Assembly (NCBI RefSeq): GCF_004745075.1
Contig: NZ_RHFH01000002.1
Span: forward strand, 310,001-374,000
Source of the DNA: Brevibacterium sp. S111
GTDB lineage: Bacteria; Actinomycetota; Actinomycetes; Actinomycetales; Brevibacteriaceae
Length of the DNA stretch: 64,000 nucleotides
Reading direction: 5' to 3'
How positions within the stretch are numbered: position 1 is the stretch's first letter; every line of letters starts with the position of its first letter. This document shows, in pieces, positions 49,759-59,081 of this stretch. Below the pieces are notes generated by a model. That model was given only the letters and a program-made list of their open reading frames with translations. It ran no database searches and was not told the DNA's origin. Both the position numbers and the translations under genes were made by a program.

Positions 49759-50070
49759 CAGAGGTTCCTCGTTTCAGCTGCTGCTAGGCAAGTTGCAGGG
49801 CCGAGTCGCCGGAATGGTGCGAACTCTGCGCGGCAGTTGCTGTCGGATTTCGACAATGCAGAACATCCTTACGCGGCACGAAAGGCATGTCAATAAAAAT
49901 TGTGACACAGTTCACGGCAGATGTGTCCGATGGCAGAAGTGTTCGTTGAAATCTGTCCAGTGGTCCAGAAAATACGCAAAAAAGATATAACTTAATTCGC
50001 AGGGTCAATTGTCCAGTGGCGTTGTCGGCTGAGGCCGACGAGCACGGTGCGGACGGTGACTGCGCGCAGA
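49759..50070 (+). other. AT-rich intergenic region with short direct repeats
   Basis: This 312-bp gap has no convincing gene. It is far more AT-rich than the rest (AAAAAAGATATAACTTAATT near 49977-49996) and contains TGTCCAGTGG twice (about 49954 and 50009). It would have held the promoter of the transporter gene before disruption; the repeats may be regulatory sites. Confidence 0.5.
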
Positions 50071-51630
50071 TCAGTTCCTGATGACGCGATAGGTCTCGAG
50101 ACCGGGGTCGACGGCACCGCGGACGTGACCGGAGGGGCTCGCTGCCACGGCCTGGAGGAAGCCGATGGTCTCGACGGTGATCTCCTCGCCGGGCAGGACA
50201 TTCGGAATGCCGGGAGGATAGGCAGCCAGCGAACTCACACTCACTCGTCCGACGGCTTCGGCGGCTGAGACGAGTTCGGAGTCAGCGAAGAATGCTTCAC
50301 GCGGCGTCATCGCCAACCGGCCGGCTGTCGGCAGCGGAGGCAGTGCCGTGCGCACGGAGACTCGTCCGTCGCCGACGGCCGTGCCGGCGTCCGCGGTTTC
50401 GATGCGCAGTGTCTCCAGGGCATCGATGAGGCGGCCGATGTTCGGGGACTTGCCGATGCCGATGAGAGCGACGAGAGTCGTCGCTGTCGACATCTCGGGG
50501 AAGATGTCGAACTCTTCGGCCAGGCGTTTGCGGACGGTGTGTCCGTCGAGGCCGGTGGCGGTGATGTCGATGGGCAGGCGGAACGGGTCGATGTCGACGA
50601 CGTCGGGGTGGCCGAGGAACTCGCCGGACAGCAGGTGATAGCGGTCGGTCGCCTCGATCTGCGCGCGGATGTGGCGGATGTTCTCCAGCGACTCCGTGAT
50701 CGCCTCGGTCGAGGTCATGAGCTCACGGCGCGCCAGGTCGATCGAGGCCATCAGATGCGCGTTCTCGCTCGTCGAAGCGGTCATCATGAACGCTCGGGCC
50801 AGCGCCGGTTCGAGCCGATCGGCGAATTCGGTGTCGCCGAGGTGAAGGAGCGCGGATTGGGTGAGTGAACCGGCGAGCTTGTGAGTGCTCATGATGACGA
50901 TATCGGCACCAAGGGTCACCGGGGACGCCGGCAGGTCCGAGTGGAACCCGAAGTGGGCGCCCCACGCGGCATCGACGATGAGTGCGGCACCGGCTTCATG
51001 GGCCACCTCGGCGAGGGATTCGACATCGGCCACGGCACCGAAGTAGCTCGGGGTCACGAGGTAGACGGCGCTGACCTCATCGGGGTGGTTGCGGATCGCC
51101 CGGCGCAGCGAATCGGGGGTCACGCCATGGGCGATGCCGTTGACCTCGTCGACATTGGGGTAGACGAAACCGGGATTGAGGCCGGCCAGCACGATGCCGT
51201 CGATGAAGCTCGAATGCGCACTGCGCTGGGTGATGACTCCGCGGCCGAGGGTGCCGATGGCCAGTGCGGCCATCCGGTTGCCCTGCGAGGAGCCGTTGGT
51301 GAGGAACCAGGTGCGCTTGGCGCCCCAGGCCTCGGCAGCCAGGGCGAGAGCTTCGTCCTTCGGGGTGTCGGCACCGAGGTCGATGCCGTCGAAGAGTGGG
51401 GGGATGTCCAGGGAGAGGGTGTGCTCGCCGAAGAATTCGGCTTGACCGGCAGAGATTCCCGTTCGGGTGCCACCGTGTCCGGGGGTGGACAGGAACAGCG
51501 AATCGCGATTCGCTGCCTGTGCCAGGGCCTCGGCGTAGGGCGCGCGGGCCTGTTCCGGGTTCGCTGGGCCGATGGGGGTCGACGACGCTTCCGGAGCCGG
51601 GGACATGGGGGAATCATGTTGGACGGTCAT
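50071..51630 (-). CDS. Orn/Lys/Arg decarboxylase-family PLP enzyme
   Basis: A 519-residue member of the Orn/Lys/Arg decarboxylase group (SpeA/CadA/LdcC type short form). The N-terminal FLSTPGHGGTRTG, the aminotransferase-like fold with FLTNGSSQGNRMAAL, and IVDAAWGAHFGFH lead to the PLP lysine in MSTHKLAGSLTQSALLH. The C-terminal part has YPPGIPNVLPGEEI. The substrate (arginine, lysine or ornithine) cannot be decided by eye. It diverges from a LysR gene. The start at 51630 lacks a strong ribosome binding site. Confidence 0.85.
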   Translation of the reverse strand: MTVQHDSPMSPAPEASSTPIGPANPEQARAPYAEALAQAANRDSLFLSTPGHGGTRTGISAGQAEFFGEHTLSLDIPPLFDGIDLGADTPKDEALALAAEAWGAKRTWFLTNGSSQGNRMAALAIGTLGRGVITQRSAHSSFIDGIVLAGLNPGFVYPNVDEVNGIAHGVTPDSLRRAIRNHPDEVSAVYLVTPSYFGAVADVESLAEVAHEAGAALIVDAAWGAHFGFHSDLPASPVTLGADIVIMSTHKLAGSLTQSALLHLGDTEFADRLEPALARAFMMTASTSENAHLMASIDLARRELMTSTEAITESLENIRHIRAQIEATDRYHLLSGEFLGHPDVVDIDPFRLPIDITATGLDGHTVRKRLAEEFDIFPEMSTATTLVALIGIGKSPNIGRLIDALETLRIETADAGTAVGDGRVSVRTALPPLPTAGRLAMTPREAFFADSELVSAAEAVGRVSVSSLAAYPPGIPNVLPGEEITVETIGFLQAVAASPSGHVRGAVDPGLETYRVIRN

Positions 51631-51721
51631 AGTCCCAGAGTAGGAAGCCGACCCTTGCCGGGAGAATAGCAACTTTCCTAAACTGCTCTATACACACTAT
51701 TGAGCTGTTTGCGGGAGAATG

Positions 51722-52747
51722 ATGGATCCACTGGATACAAGAGGACTCGTGGCTCTCCGTGCCATCGCCGATTCCGGCTCAGTGGCGGCTGCGGCCGCTG
51801 CCCTGGCCTGGAGCCAACCGACGGTCAACCATCACCTGCGCAATCTCGAGCGGACGTTGGGATCGACGCTCATCGTGCGCAGTCCCCGCGGTTCGCATCC
51901 GACCGCAGTGGGCAGCCTCGTCGTGGCGCGGGCGACGGAGATCCTCGGACTGTGCGATCGCCTCGGCACCGAAGTGGCCCTGTGGAGGGAGTCCCAAGCA
52001 GTGCCGGTCAAGATCGGGGCGGTGCCCACAGTCGGCGCCAGGCTGATCCCGCCGCTCTACCATGACCTGCAGAAACGGCCTCGTTGGCAGACCCGCGACG
52101 AGGCGGTGGCCGGAGCCGACGGAGGAACCCAGGGCACTCACCCCGAGGCTCCGACCGCGGCTCTGGACGTGACGATGGACGAGCACGCGGAACTCGTCTC
52201 GCGGCTCGAGGCCGGTGACCTCGACCTCGCGCTGCTGGTCTCCACCGACATCGACAAGACGTGGATCCCCGTATCGCTCTCCGCCCGTCCCCTCTATTCG
52301 GAGCAGCTGAGCCTGTGCGTGCCGAAATCCATCGGTGCCATCGCCGTCGATGACAACGGTCTGCCCGATCTCACGGCCTTGGTGTCCCAGACCTGGGCCT
52401 TCAGCATCGACCCGGGTGACGCCATCGACGAGGTGGTCCGCTCCTTCTGCGTCGCTGCCGGGTTCGAACCCCGGGTGGGGATGCGCATGGACGACTATGC
52501 GGCAATCAATCGGATGATCTCAGCCGGACTGGCGGTGGCGATGATCCCCGAATCCTCACTCTCGACCGACCCGGACATCGAGATCATCCCGATGCCCCTG
52601 AGCGCCTGTCGTCGCGACGTGCTTCTCGTGTCCCGGGCCGCCCAACCGCGGACGACGTCCCGCCGTGATCCGATCGTCGCCGCTCACGATTCCGCCATCG
52701 CCGAGGTGGTCGCCGTTATTCGTCGGGTCACCGCCCAATATCGGTGA
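51722..52747 (+). CDS. LysR-family transcriptional regulator
   Basis: About 341 residues. Either of two adjacent ATG codons (51719 or 51722) may start it; GGGAG favours the second. The N-terminal helix-turn-helix is typical (LRAIADSGSVAAAAAALAWSQPTVNHHLRNLERTLGSTLIV). The effector domain has an insert after residue ~115 (QTRDEAVAGADGGTQGTH) that lengthens it beyond the usual ~300 residues. It diverges from the decarboxylase gene, and the AT-rich 88-bp gap between them (ATAGCA...TGCTCTAT) probably contains its binding site. Confidence 0.88.
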   Translation: MDPLDTRGLVALRAIADSGSVAAAAAALAWSQPTVNHHLRNLERTLGSTLIVRSPRGSHPTAVGSLVVARATEILGLCDRLGTEVALWRESQAVPVKIGAVPTVGARLIPPLYHDLQKRPRWQTRDEAVAGADGGTQGTHPEAPTAALDVTMDEHAELVSRLEAGDLDLALLVSTDIDKTWIPVSLSARPLYSEQLSLCVPKSIGAIAVDDNGLPDLTALVSQTWAFSIDPGDAIDEVVRSFCVAAGFEPRVGMRMDDYAAINRMISAGLAVAMIPESSLSTDPDIEIIPMPLSACRRDVLLVSRAAQPRTTSRRDPIVAAHDSAIAEVVAVIRRVTAQYR

Positions 52748-52792
52748 CCGGTGGACCCGCCTCGGTGAGGGAAGGAGAGGAAGGCGCGGTCT

Positions 52793-54178
52793 TCACAGCG
52801 CCAGCAGGGCGGGCACGGTGAGGGCGGCGACGTAGTAGCCCATGAATTGGACTCCTGCGTGCATGCCGATGAATCGGTTGAACAGGCCCCCGACGAGTCC
52901 GACCGTGAGCGTCACTCCCAGGGCCAGCAGTCCGCCCTCATAGAGGCAGATGACGCAGATGAGCGAGGCGAAGCCGGCGATGATCGCCTCGTGGGAGACG
53001 GATCGCATCACCCAGGTCGCTGCCCGGTGGGCGTTTGTCATGACGAAGGGGTAGGCGATGACGATGGCGATGATCGCCGCGATCACGGCGAAGAGTGCGA
53101 ACTGTCCGGTCGTGAGCAGGTCGTGGAGATTGTTCGTCTCTCCCGTCTCGGCGTCGAGCGTGTACACCGGCGGAGCGTTGAACAGCGGCGCAGCCGGACC
53201 GGCGGCCATCGGCGAAAGCGGCAGACCGATTGCGATGAGCGGAATGAGGGTCTCCGCAATGTAGGTCGACTCCGTAGTTCCATTCCTGACAGTGACGACA
53301 GTCGTCAGACGTTCGTAGCCGTTCTTGATTCGGCTGCCGACGATCTCGCCCATGAGCACGGCCATTGCCACAGGTGAGAACACGAAGGTGGCACTGGTGA
53401 TCGCCGCTGAGCCGCTGGTGTAAGCGAGCTGCTTCCCACTCAGTGTCTTGAAGGGGTTGGGCAGACGCTTGCCGTCTCTCGAGCGCACGTCGGGAGCGAG
53501 GTTGAACTCCCGCTTTCCCTCCTGTCGCATTGCCCGGCGGCCAACAGGCGAAAGCGCTGAGAGGAGGTCGAAGATGAGCGGGCCGGTGGCGATGCCGAGG
53601 AAGAACGAAGTCGTGAAAGTCGCTTCCTTCTGCTCCATGATGAACGCCTGCAGGCCGACGATGATCAGAACGAAGGGAATGAGGGCGACGACCGCGGCCA
53701 GCTTTCCCTTCGAGGTGTAGGCGACTAGGACTGCAGCGGCGATGAAGATCCATGGGGCGGCGGCACCGATCGCGTCGGCGAAGGGGGTGAGCACGAGCGC
53801 AAAGACGATCGACAGCGGAACTGCTATCGCAACCGAGATGACACCACCGGAGATCGCTTTTCGCAATGCGATATGAGGAACACCCAGGGACCGCAGAAGT
53901 TGAGCTTCGCGCAGCATCGGCACGGCGGTGGTATCCCCCGGTATGCCGAGCAGCGTCGTGGGCACGGCGTGGGAGATGTGTTTGGCGATGATCGCCGCGA
54001 GGAAGAACGCGATGACGCCGGCCGGAGGAACGCCGATGAGTATCACCAGCAGCGCCAGTGGGGCAACGATCGCGGTTTCATCTGTGCCGGAAATCAACCC
54101 GATGCCGGTGAAGAGCACTCCGGCGAGGACCGCCATCCCGATTGCCCACAGAATGGGCTCGATGAGTTCTGCGCTCAC
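52793..54178 (-). CDS. TctA-like tripartite transporter permease
   Basis: A 461-residue membrane protein with about 11-12 helices. VPTTLLGIPGDTTAVPMLREAQLLRSLG matches the conserved region of TctA permeases (tripartite tricarboxylate family), and ETLIPLIAIGLPLSPMAAGPAAPLF is the second conserved part. Family members need a periplasmic binding protein (TctC) and a small TctB; no TctC gene is here. It is the last gene of the HMG-CoA reductase/lyase operon and overlaps the 140-residue membrane protein gene by 4 nt. Mevalonate or a related acid is the likely substrate (inference). Confidence 0.82.
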   Translation of the reverse strand: MSAELIEPILWAIGMAVLAGVLFTGIGLISGTDETAIVAPLALLVILIGVPPAGVIAFFLAAIIAKHISHAVPTTLLGIPGDTTAVPMLREAQLLRSLGVPHIALRKAISGGVISVAIAVPLSIVFALVLTPFADAIGAAAPWIFIAAAVLVAYTSKGKLAAVVALIPFVLIIVGLQAFIMEQKEATFTTSFFLGIATGPLIFDLLSALSPVGRRAMRQEGKREFNLAPDVRSRDGKRLPNPFKTLSGKQLAYTSGSAAITSATFVFSPVAMAVLMGEIVGSRIKNGYERLTTVVTVRNGTTESTYIAETLIPLIAIGLPLSPMAAGPAAPLFNAPPVYTLDAETGETNNLHDLLTTGQFALFAVIAAIIAIVIAYPFVMTNAHRAATWVMRSVSHEAIIAGFASLICVICLYEGGLLALGVTLTVGLVGGLFNRFIGMHAGVQFMGYYVAALTVPALLAL

Positions 54179-54597
54179 TTGTGCCCGCCCTTCTCCTGAG
54201 CTCGCGTCTCGTGGTTTTCGACAAGAGCGTCGAAGAGGCCGAGGGCACGGACTTCTTCCTGGACCGAAGGGCCGAGTTCTCGTGGGTCACCGAGATCCCC
54301 GTATTCGTCGACGATCTCGTTGATGATCTCCTGGCGATTCCGAGTGTCGGCGCCGGCAGTCGTGATCACGCGCTTCGGTTTGAATAGGAACCCGGCGATC
54401 ACTGCACCGACGATGCAGCCGACGATGCCGACGAGCAGCGCATACGAGTGCCCCAGAGTTCCATCACCTCTGGAAGCAAAGATCTGATCAGCGATCAGGT
54501 AGGCCGGGACAGCGATCCCGACTCCGATGGCTATTCCACCGGTGAGGTGTTTGGGATCGACGGTGTCATTCCACACCTCGAGCAATTGCGGCATCAT
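54175..54597 (-). CDS. Small membrane protein, probable TctA partner
   Basis: A 140-residue protein with two helices (GGIAIGVGIAVPAYLIADQIF and SYALLVGIVGCIVGAVIAGFLF), and then a ~65-residue soluble, charged tail (KPKRVITTAGADTRNRQEI...). Classic TctB proteins have four helices, so this is shorter and differently built. Its 4-nt overlap with the TctA gene implies matched expression and a likely complex. I do not recognise the soluble tail. Confidence 0.6.
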   Translation of the reverse strand: MMPQLLEVWNDTVDPKHLTGGIAIGVGIAVPAYLIADQIFASRGDGTLGHSYALLVGIVGCIVGAVIAGFLFKPKRVITTAGADTRNRQEIINEIVDEYGDLGDPRELGPSVQEEVRALGLFDALVENHETRAQEKGGHK

Positions 54598-54645
54598 TGC
54601 CTGCCTTCTGTCGGCCGACGGTTGTCGGGAACGTGAACGGTGGGA

Positions 54646-55581
54646 CTACCGGCTGAGGACAGCCGAGGGCGTGGCAGATGGGAGCGGGGTGCCGAGTTCG
54701 TCGCTCAGCCACTGACTGATGGCCGCCACGGCTTCGATATCGACTCCGGTCGAGATGCCGAGCCCGTTGAGCATCCAGAGGAGGTCTTCGGTGGCGAGAT
54801 TGCCGGACGCACTGCGTGCGAATGGACATCCTCCGATTCCTCCTGCCGATGCATCGAACTGTCGTACTCCGGCCTGGAGCGCGGCGTAGACATTCGCGAG
54901 CGCCTGGCCATAGGTGTTGTGGGTATGCAGGGCAACCCGTTCGATCGGAATCCCGGCGTCGATCAGGCTATCAAGGACGGCGGTCACATGACCGGGAGTA
55001 GCGGTCCCGATGGTGTCGCCCAGGCAGATCGTTGAGCAGCCCGCGTCGACCAGCCGTCGAGCGGCGGCGGCGACATCTGCCGGGTCGACCGACCCTTCCC
55101 AGGGATCGCCGAACACCATCGAGAGGTACCCCCGCACGCGAAGACCTGCGGAAGTCGCTGCTCTGGCTGTTTCGAGACTGCGATCGGTGGTCACCTGAAG
55201 CGAATCGCCCAGATTGGCTCTCGAGAACGAATCCGTGACGCTGATGAAGACCGCGACATCTTTGGCTCCGGCCGCCACGGCATCATCGAGACCCCGCCGG
55301 TTCGGGACGAGAACCGGGAAAGCGAGGTCGGAATCCACATCCAACCCGTCGAGAACCGATCGAGTATCAGCCATCTGGGGAACGGCTCGAGGAGAAACGA
55401 AGCTTCCGGCTTCGATGACCTTCAGGCCCGCACAGGCAAGACGCTGTATCAGCTCGAGACGGACCGCTGCAGGGAGTATGCGTGATTGCGACTGCAACCC
55501 ATCTCGGGGGCTGACTTCGCAGATGCTGACTTCGGTCGGCAGGTCCGATTGGGTGATCTGCTGTGGAAGCTCCATCGTCAC
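54646..55581 (-). CDS. mvaB: Hydroxymethylglutaryl-CoA lyase
   Basis: A 311-residue DRE-TIM enzyme that splits HMG-CoA to acetoacetate and acetyl-CoA. The signature SPRDGLQSQ sits near the N-terminus, and FDASAGGIGGCPFARSASGN carries the metal and active-site loop with the conserved Cys. HTHNTYGQALAN holds the metal histidines. Start options are GTG 55581, overlapping the reductase stop by 4 nt, or ATG 55575. Its place next to degradative HMG-CoA reductase suggests a mevalonate catabolic operon, as in Pseudomonas mevalonii mvaAB. Confidence 0.92.
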   Translation of the reverse strand: MTMELPQQITQSDLPTEVSICEVSPRDGLQSQSRILPAAVRLELIQRLACAGLKVIEAGSFVSPRAVPQMADTRSVLDGLDVDSDLAFPVLVPNRRGLDDAVAAGAKDVAVFISVTDSFSRANLGDSLQVTTDRSLETARAATSAGLRVRGYLSMVFGDPWEGSVDPADVAAAARRLVDAGCSTICLGDTIGTATPGHVTAVLDSLIDAGIPIERVALHTHNTYGQALANVYAALQAGVRQFDASAGGIGGCPFARSASGNLATEDLLWMLNGLGISTGVDIEAVAAISQWLSDELGTPLPSATPSAVLSR

Positions 55582-56852
55582 TGCGAACCACCCGATCGGA
55601 GTTCTTCGAGGATGGACTGGACCCGGTCGAAGCGGAATGCCTTCTCCTCGATGAGCCGATCCACGATGATCGCGGCTTCTTCGGCGTTCGCTCCAGCAGA
55701 GGCAGCGAGATTCTTGGCGTGCAGCGACATGTGTCCGCGCTGAACTCCTTCGGTGGCGAGCACTCGCAGTGCGGCGAGGTTCTGAGCCAAACCGGTGGCG
55801 ACGATCATCTCGGCGAGTTCTTGGGCCGTCGACACTTCGGCGATCTGCAGAGCCGCGCGTGCAGCGGGGTGCACCTTGGTGGCTCCTCCGACGAGCCCAA
55901 CGGGCATCGGCATCTCGAGAGTCCCGACCAGGTCGCCGTCAGCGTTCTTCTCGAAGGTCGACAGGGATGTGTAACGGCCGTCGACGACCGCGTGGGAATG
56001 GGCGCCGGCCTCGGCTGCACGAGTATCGTTCCCGGTTGCAAGCACGACGGCGGAGATGCCGTTCATGATGCCCTTGTTATGCGTGGCGGCACGATAGGAA
56101 TCGGCTGCGGCGAGTTCGTAGGCGTGGAGGATGTTGTCGATGACGCCTTCACCGCCGAGCAGCTCCTTGTCGAAGACCGCGCGGGCGCGTGACAGTCGAC
56201 GGTCGGCTTTGTTGGTGAGGATGCGCAGAAGTGCCTCGCCTTCGGCGATGGCTGCGACGGAGCCGGAAACCGCTTCGGCCATGGTGTTCACAGCATTCGC
56301 CCCCATCGCATCTCGCACATCGACGAGAAGATGGACGAGCACGTAGGTCGAAGTCCGTGCTTCGACGAGACGAACCGTGAGGCCCTTGACCCCGCCACCG
56401 ACTTCGACGAGCTTGGGGTCCTGAGCATTGGCCAGGTCGATGATCTCCGATTCCCGTTCAAGGATTCGGGTGCGCGCGGCGTGCGGATCCGCCACATTGA
56501 TGAGCTGGATCTGCGCCTGCATGATGGGCTCACTCGAACTCGTGAAGAAGCCGCCCTGGGGGCGTGCCATTCGTGCAGCATTGCTGGCAGCGGCGATCAC
56601 CGATGCCTCTTCGGTCGCCATGGGGACGAGCGCGTCGGTGCCGTTGATCGTGAAGTTGGTGGCCACGCCGAGAGGAAGCGAGAACACTCCGAAGATGTTC
56701 TCACTGAGATCGGCCGCATCCTCGGGGCCGAAGGAATTCGCATCGAGCTGCTGGAACAGTTCAGTGTCGAGCCCGGTTGTCTCTGCGACGGCCGTCCTGC
56801 GTTCGCCGACCGACATGTTTCGGAAATCGGCAATTCGGCTGTTCTCTGCCAT
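55578..56852 (-). CDS. mvaA: Class II (degradative) hydroxymethylglutaryl-CoA reductase
   Basis: A 424-residue enzyme of class II length (about 428 in Pseudomonas mevalonii MvaA). Key regions are NFTINGTDALVPMATEEAS (active-site Glu about residue 81-82), THNKGIMNGISAVVLATGND (Lys and Asp) and GHMSLHAKNLA (catalytic His near the C-terminus). Unlike class I it lacks a membrane domain. With the lyase it converts mevalonate through HMG-CoA to acetoacetate and acetyl-CoA, oxidising with NAD+. It is the first gene of the four-gene minus-strand operon. Confidence 0.93.
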   Translation of the reverse strand: MAENSRIADFRNMSVGERRTAVAETTGLDTELFQQLDANSFGPEDAADLSENIFGVFSLPLGVATNFTINGTDALVPMATEEASVIAAASNAARMARPQGGFFTSSSEPIMQAQIQLINVADPHAARTRILERESEIIDLANAQDPKLVEVGGGVKGLTVRLVEARTSTYVLVHLLVDVRDAMGANAVNTMAEAVSGSVAAIAEGEALLRILTNKADRRLSRARAVFDKELLGGEGVIDNILHAYELAAADSYRAATHNKGIMNGISAVVLATGNDTRAAEAGAHSHAVVDGRYTSLSTFEKNADGDLVGTLEMPMPVGLVGGATKVHPAARAALQIAEVSTAQELAEMIVATGLAQNLAALRVLATEGVQRGHMSLHAKNLAASAGANAEEAAIIVDRLIEEKAFRFDRVQSILEELRSGGSQ

Positions 56853-56945
56853 CGTATGTCTCCAGTCAGGTCGTCATTGGCCGACAACGGCTGTCGGTCG
56901 GAGTTCCTCCGCAGAGAACAGTCAAGCATCGCAGCGCGACAGTGA

Positions 56946-56992
56946 CCATGGCCGTTTCGGCCCGAATCCAGGACTGTCCATGTCTGTTTCGG
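56946..56992 (+). promoter_or_regulatory. Two direct repeats upstream of the HMG-CoA reductase gene
   Basis: CCATGGCCGTTTCGG (56946-56960) and CCATGTCTGTTTCGG (56978-56992) match at 12 of 15 positions and are spaced 32 bp start to start, three helical turns. They lie 94-140 bp upstream of the reductase start, between it and the regulator gene. This spacing is typical of activator sites on one face of the DNA. Confidence 0.55.
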
Positions 56993-57068
56993 ACAGGGTG
57001 CTGCTGTGCTCGCATCGTGTGGAGTCCGCTCACGCCGCGTGGAGTCCCTCCCGCCGCGCGGAGCGCGC

Positions 57069-58988
57069 TCACCTCGGATGTGTGAGTCGGTCCAGACGCA
57101 GCGCCACTTGCAGACGGAAAGCGAACTCCGGGGCTCTCCACCCCTCGCCGAGGACCTGATCGACGCGCTCGAGGCGCTGCTTGACGGTGTTGATGTGCAC
57201 CGACAGTGCGGCAGCGGTCCTGCTGATGCTCCCGTTGCTCTCGAAGTACACGCGGACCGTGTCGGTGAGCTCGGCGGAGTGCTTGCGATCCCAATCGCGG
57301 AGGGGCCCGAGCAGACGGTCGATGAATCTGCCCACCTGTTCCGGGGCCGTGCCGAACATCGCGGTATAGGGAGCGAAGTCCGCGGCCGGATGGATCCCCT
57401 CGTCGATGCCCAGAGAGTTGAGGATCCGCACACACGACCACAGCTCGTCTTCGACCACGGCCAGCTGCGAGCGGTCGCAGTCGGAGTCGGAGGCGACGAC
57501 GAGGCACCCGCCCAGGGCCTCCGGCTCTGCGCTGAGCCGCTTTAGGGACAGGCGAGAATCCGCGACAGAGCTGGGAACGAGGACGGTGAGGCCGGGGGAG
57601 CGCTGGGTGAGCAGGATGCGCGGTTCGATCCGGGCCAAGCGTGCACCGAGGTGCTCGTCGACTCCGGGACCCGCCTGGATCGTCATCATCCGCCACGGTC
57701 CGGCGAGACTGAAGTCGTTGAGCCGAGCACGGGCCTCGAGCTCGTCGAGGGACCGGGTCCCGGCGATGAGATCGACGGCGAGCTCCCCTCTGACCCGGTT
57801 CTCGGCGTCGGCCCGTGCCTGCGCGTTCATGTGGATGAGAGCCAGCGACTGCGCGGCCTGAGCGACGATGTTCGCATCGCCGGCGGCGGGGTCGGTGTGG
57901 AAGCGGACGAAGAGCCCGCTGTGCTGACGTCGATGTGAGGCCACCGAGGCGACGAGCAGGTTCTCGGCTCTCGGCACCTCGGCGCTGCGCCCGGTCTCCC
58001 TGCTGGTCTCCAGCGCAGTGAGCATGTCGGTCCTGTCCGCCTCGAGGTCGGCGAAGAAGCTCGCCTCGTCGGAGAAGACGTGCTCGTGATCGGGGAAGTC
58101 GGGGGACTTCAGACGCGCGCTGTCGATGACGAGCACCTCCGCGCAGAGCATCGTGGCGACGGCGTCGGTGACCGCGGAGCCTCCCCGACCCTGGAGGACC
58201 AGTCGAGTCAGATGCTCCTCGACCTCGACGAGGCGTCCCAGCGTCGCGGCCTGAGCGGCGGCCGATTCCTCGGCCTCTGCGGAGCTCCGGGCGGCCTCGG
58301 CGAGCTCTCCCATGAGTCGCGCCGTCTTGAGCACCACCGAGGCGTGGTCGGCGAGGGCCGAGAGCAGAGTGATCTCATCTGTGGTGAATTCGTGCGCATA
58401 GCGGTTGGCGGCGAAGAGGGCACCGAGGACCTCCCCGTCGACGACCATCGGCACCCCGAGGAGCGACTCCATGCCTTCGGCTCTGACCGCGGAGTCGACC
58501 TGTCGCTCGTGCGGCAGCTGGGTGACATCGTAGTTCGAGGTCCACTGGGCGGCCCGGTCGCGCACGACCCGACCGGCCAGGCCGATTCCAGGAGGGACGT
58601 GCAGGGTCGTGAGCTGGGAGGAGATGGCTCCTCGACTGGCCTTGACGCGCAGCTCATCGGTATCCGGATAGTACTGGGAGAGATAGGCGATATCGCATCC
58701 GATGAGCGATCGGGCTCGGTCGACGAGCTTCTGGAGCAGCCGTGTCGTGTCGCGAACCCGGATGAGCTCTGAGGCGCTTTCGAGCAGGGCCGCTCGTTCG
58801 CGGTCCTTCTGCTTCCACCGGGTCATCGTGGCCGACAGGTCGACGAGGGCCTCGATGAGCTCAGGCGACTCACCGCACTGCTGTTCGAGGGCACGCCGGT
58901 CGATGGGATTGCCGCGGGACAGCCGGCCGATGACCTCGGCGACGGAATCTGCGGAAACGGTCACTCGCCCACCTGTGTCCTCCACCAT
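57069..58988 (-). CDS. GAF-domain PucR/CdaR-type transcriptional regulator
   Basis: A 639-residue regulator. Residues ~85-225 form a GAF domain (LVDRARSLIGCDIAYLSQYYPDTDEL, GIGLAGRVVRDRAAQWTSNY, MESLLGVPMVVDGEVLGALFAA). The middle part resembles a CdaR/GGDEF-like domain, and the C-terminus has the PucR helix-turn-helix (YFESNGSISRTAAALSVHINTVKQRLERV). GAF domains bind small ligands or acyl-CoA-like molecules. It is transcribed in the same direction, immediately upstream of the mevalonate operon (~216-bp gap with direct repeats), so it is the likely activator of that operon. GTG 58964 is an alternative start. Confidence 0.85.
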   Translation of the reverse strand: MVEDTGGRVTVSADSVAEVIGRLSRGNPIDRRALEQQCGESPELIEALVDLSATMTRWKQKDRERAALLESASELIRVRDTTRLLQKLVDRARSLIGCDIAYLSQYYPDTDELRVKASRGAISSQLTTLHVPPGIGLAGRVVRDRAAQWTSNYDVTQLPHERQVDSAVRAEGMESLLGVPMVVDGEVLGALFAANRYAHEFTTDEITLLSALADHASVVLKTARLMGELAEAARSSAEAEESAAAQAATLGRLVEVEEHLTRLVLQGRGGSAVTDAVATMLCAEVLVIDSARLKSPDFPDHEHVFSDEASFFADLEADRTDMLTALETSRETGRSAEVPRAENLLVASVASHRRQHSGLFVRFHTDPAAGDANIVAQAAQSLALIHMNAQARADAENRVRGELAVDLIAGTRSLDELEARARLNDFSLAGPWRMMTIQAGPGVDEHLGARLARIEPRILLTQRSPGLTVLVPSSVADSRLSLKRLSAEPEALGGCLVVASDSDCDRSQLAVVEDELWSCVRILNSLGIDEGIHPAADFAPYTAMFGTAPEQVGRFIDRLLGPLRDWDRKHSAELTDTVRVYFESNGSISRTAAALSVHINTVKQRLERVDQVLGEGWRAPEFAFRLQVALRLDRLTHPR

Positions 58989-59081
58989 GGGCTCATTGTC
59001 TCAGTGCCTCTCAGTTCACTCGCAGCTCGTCGAGATCGGCGGTGGTGACCATGACAGTGCTGACTGAGCTTGGTCGCGGCC

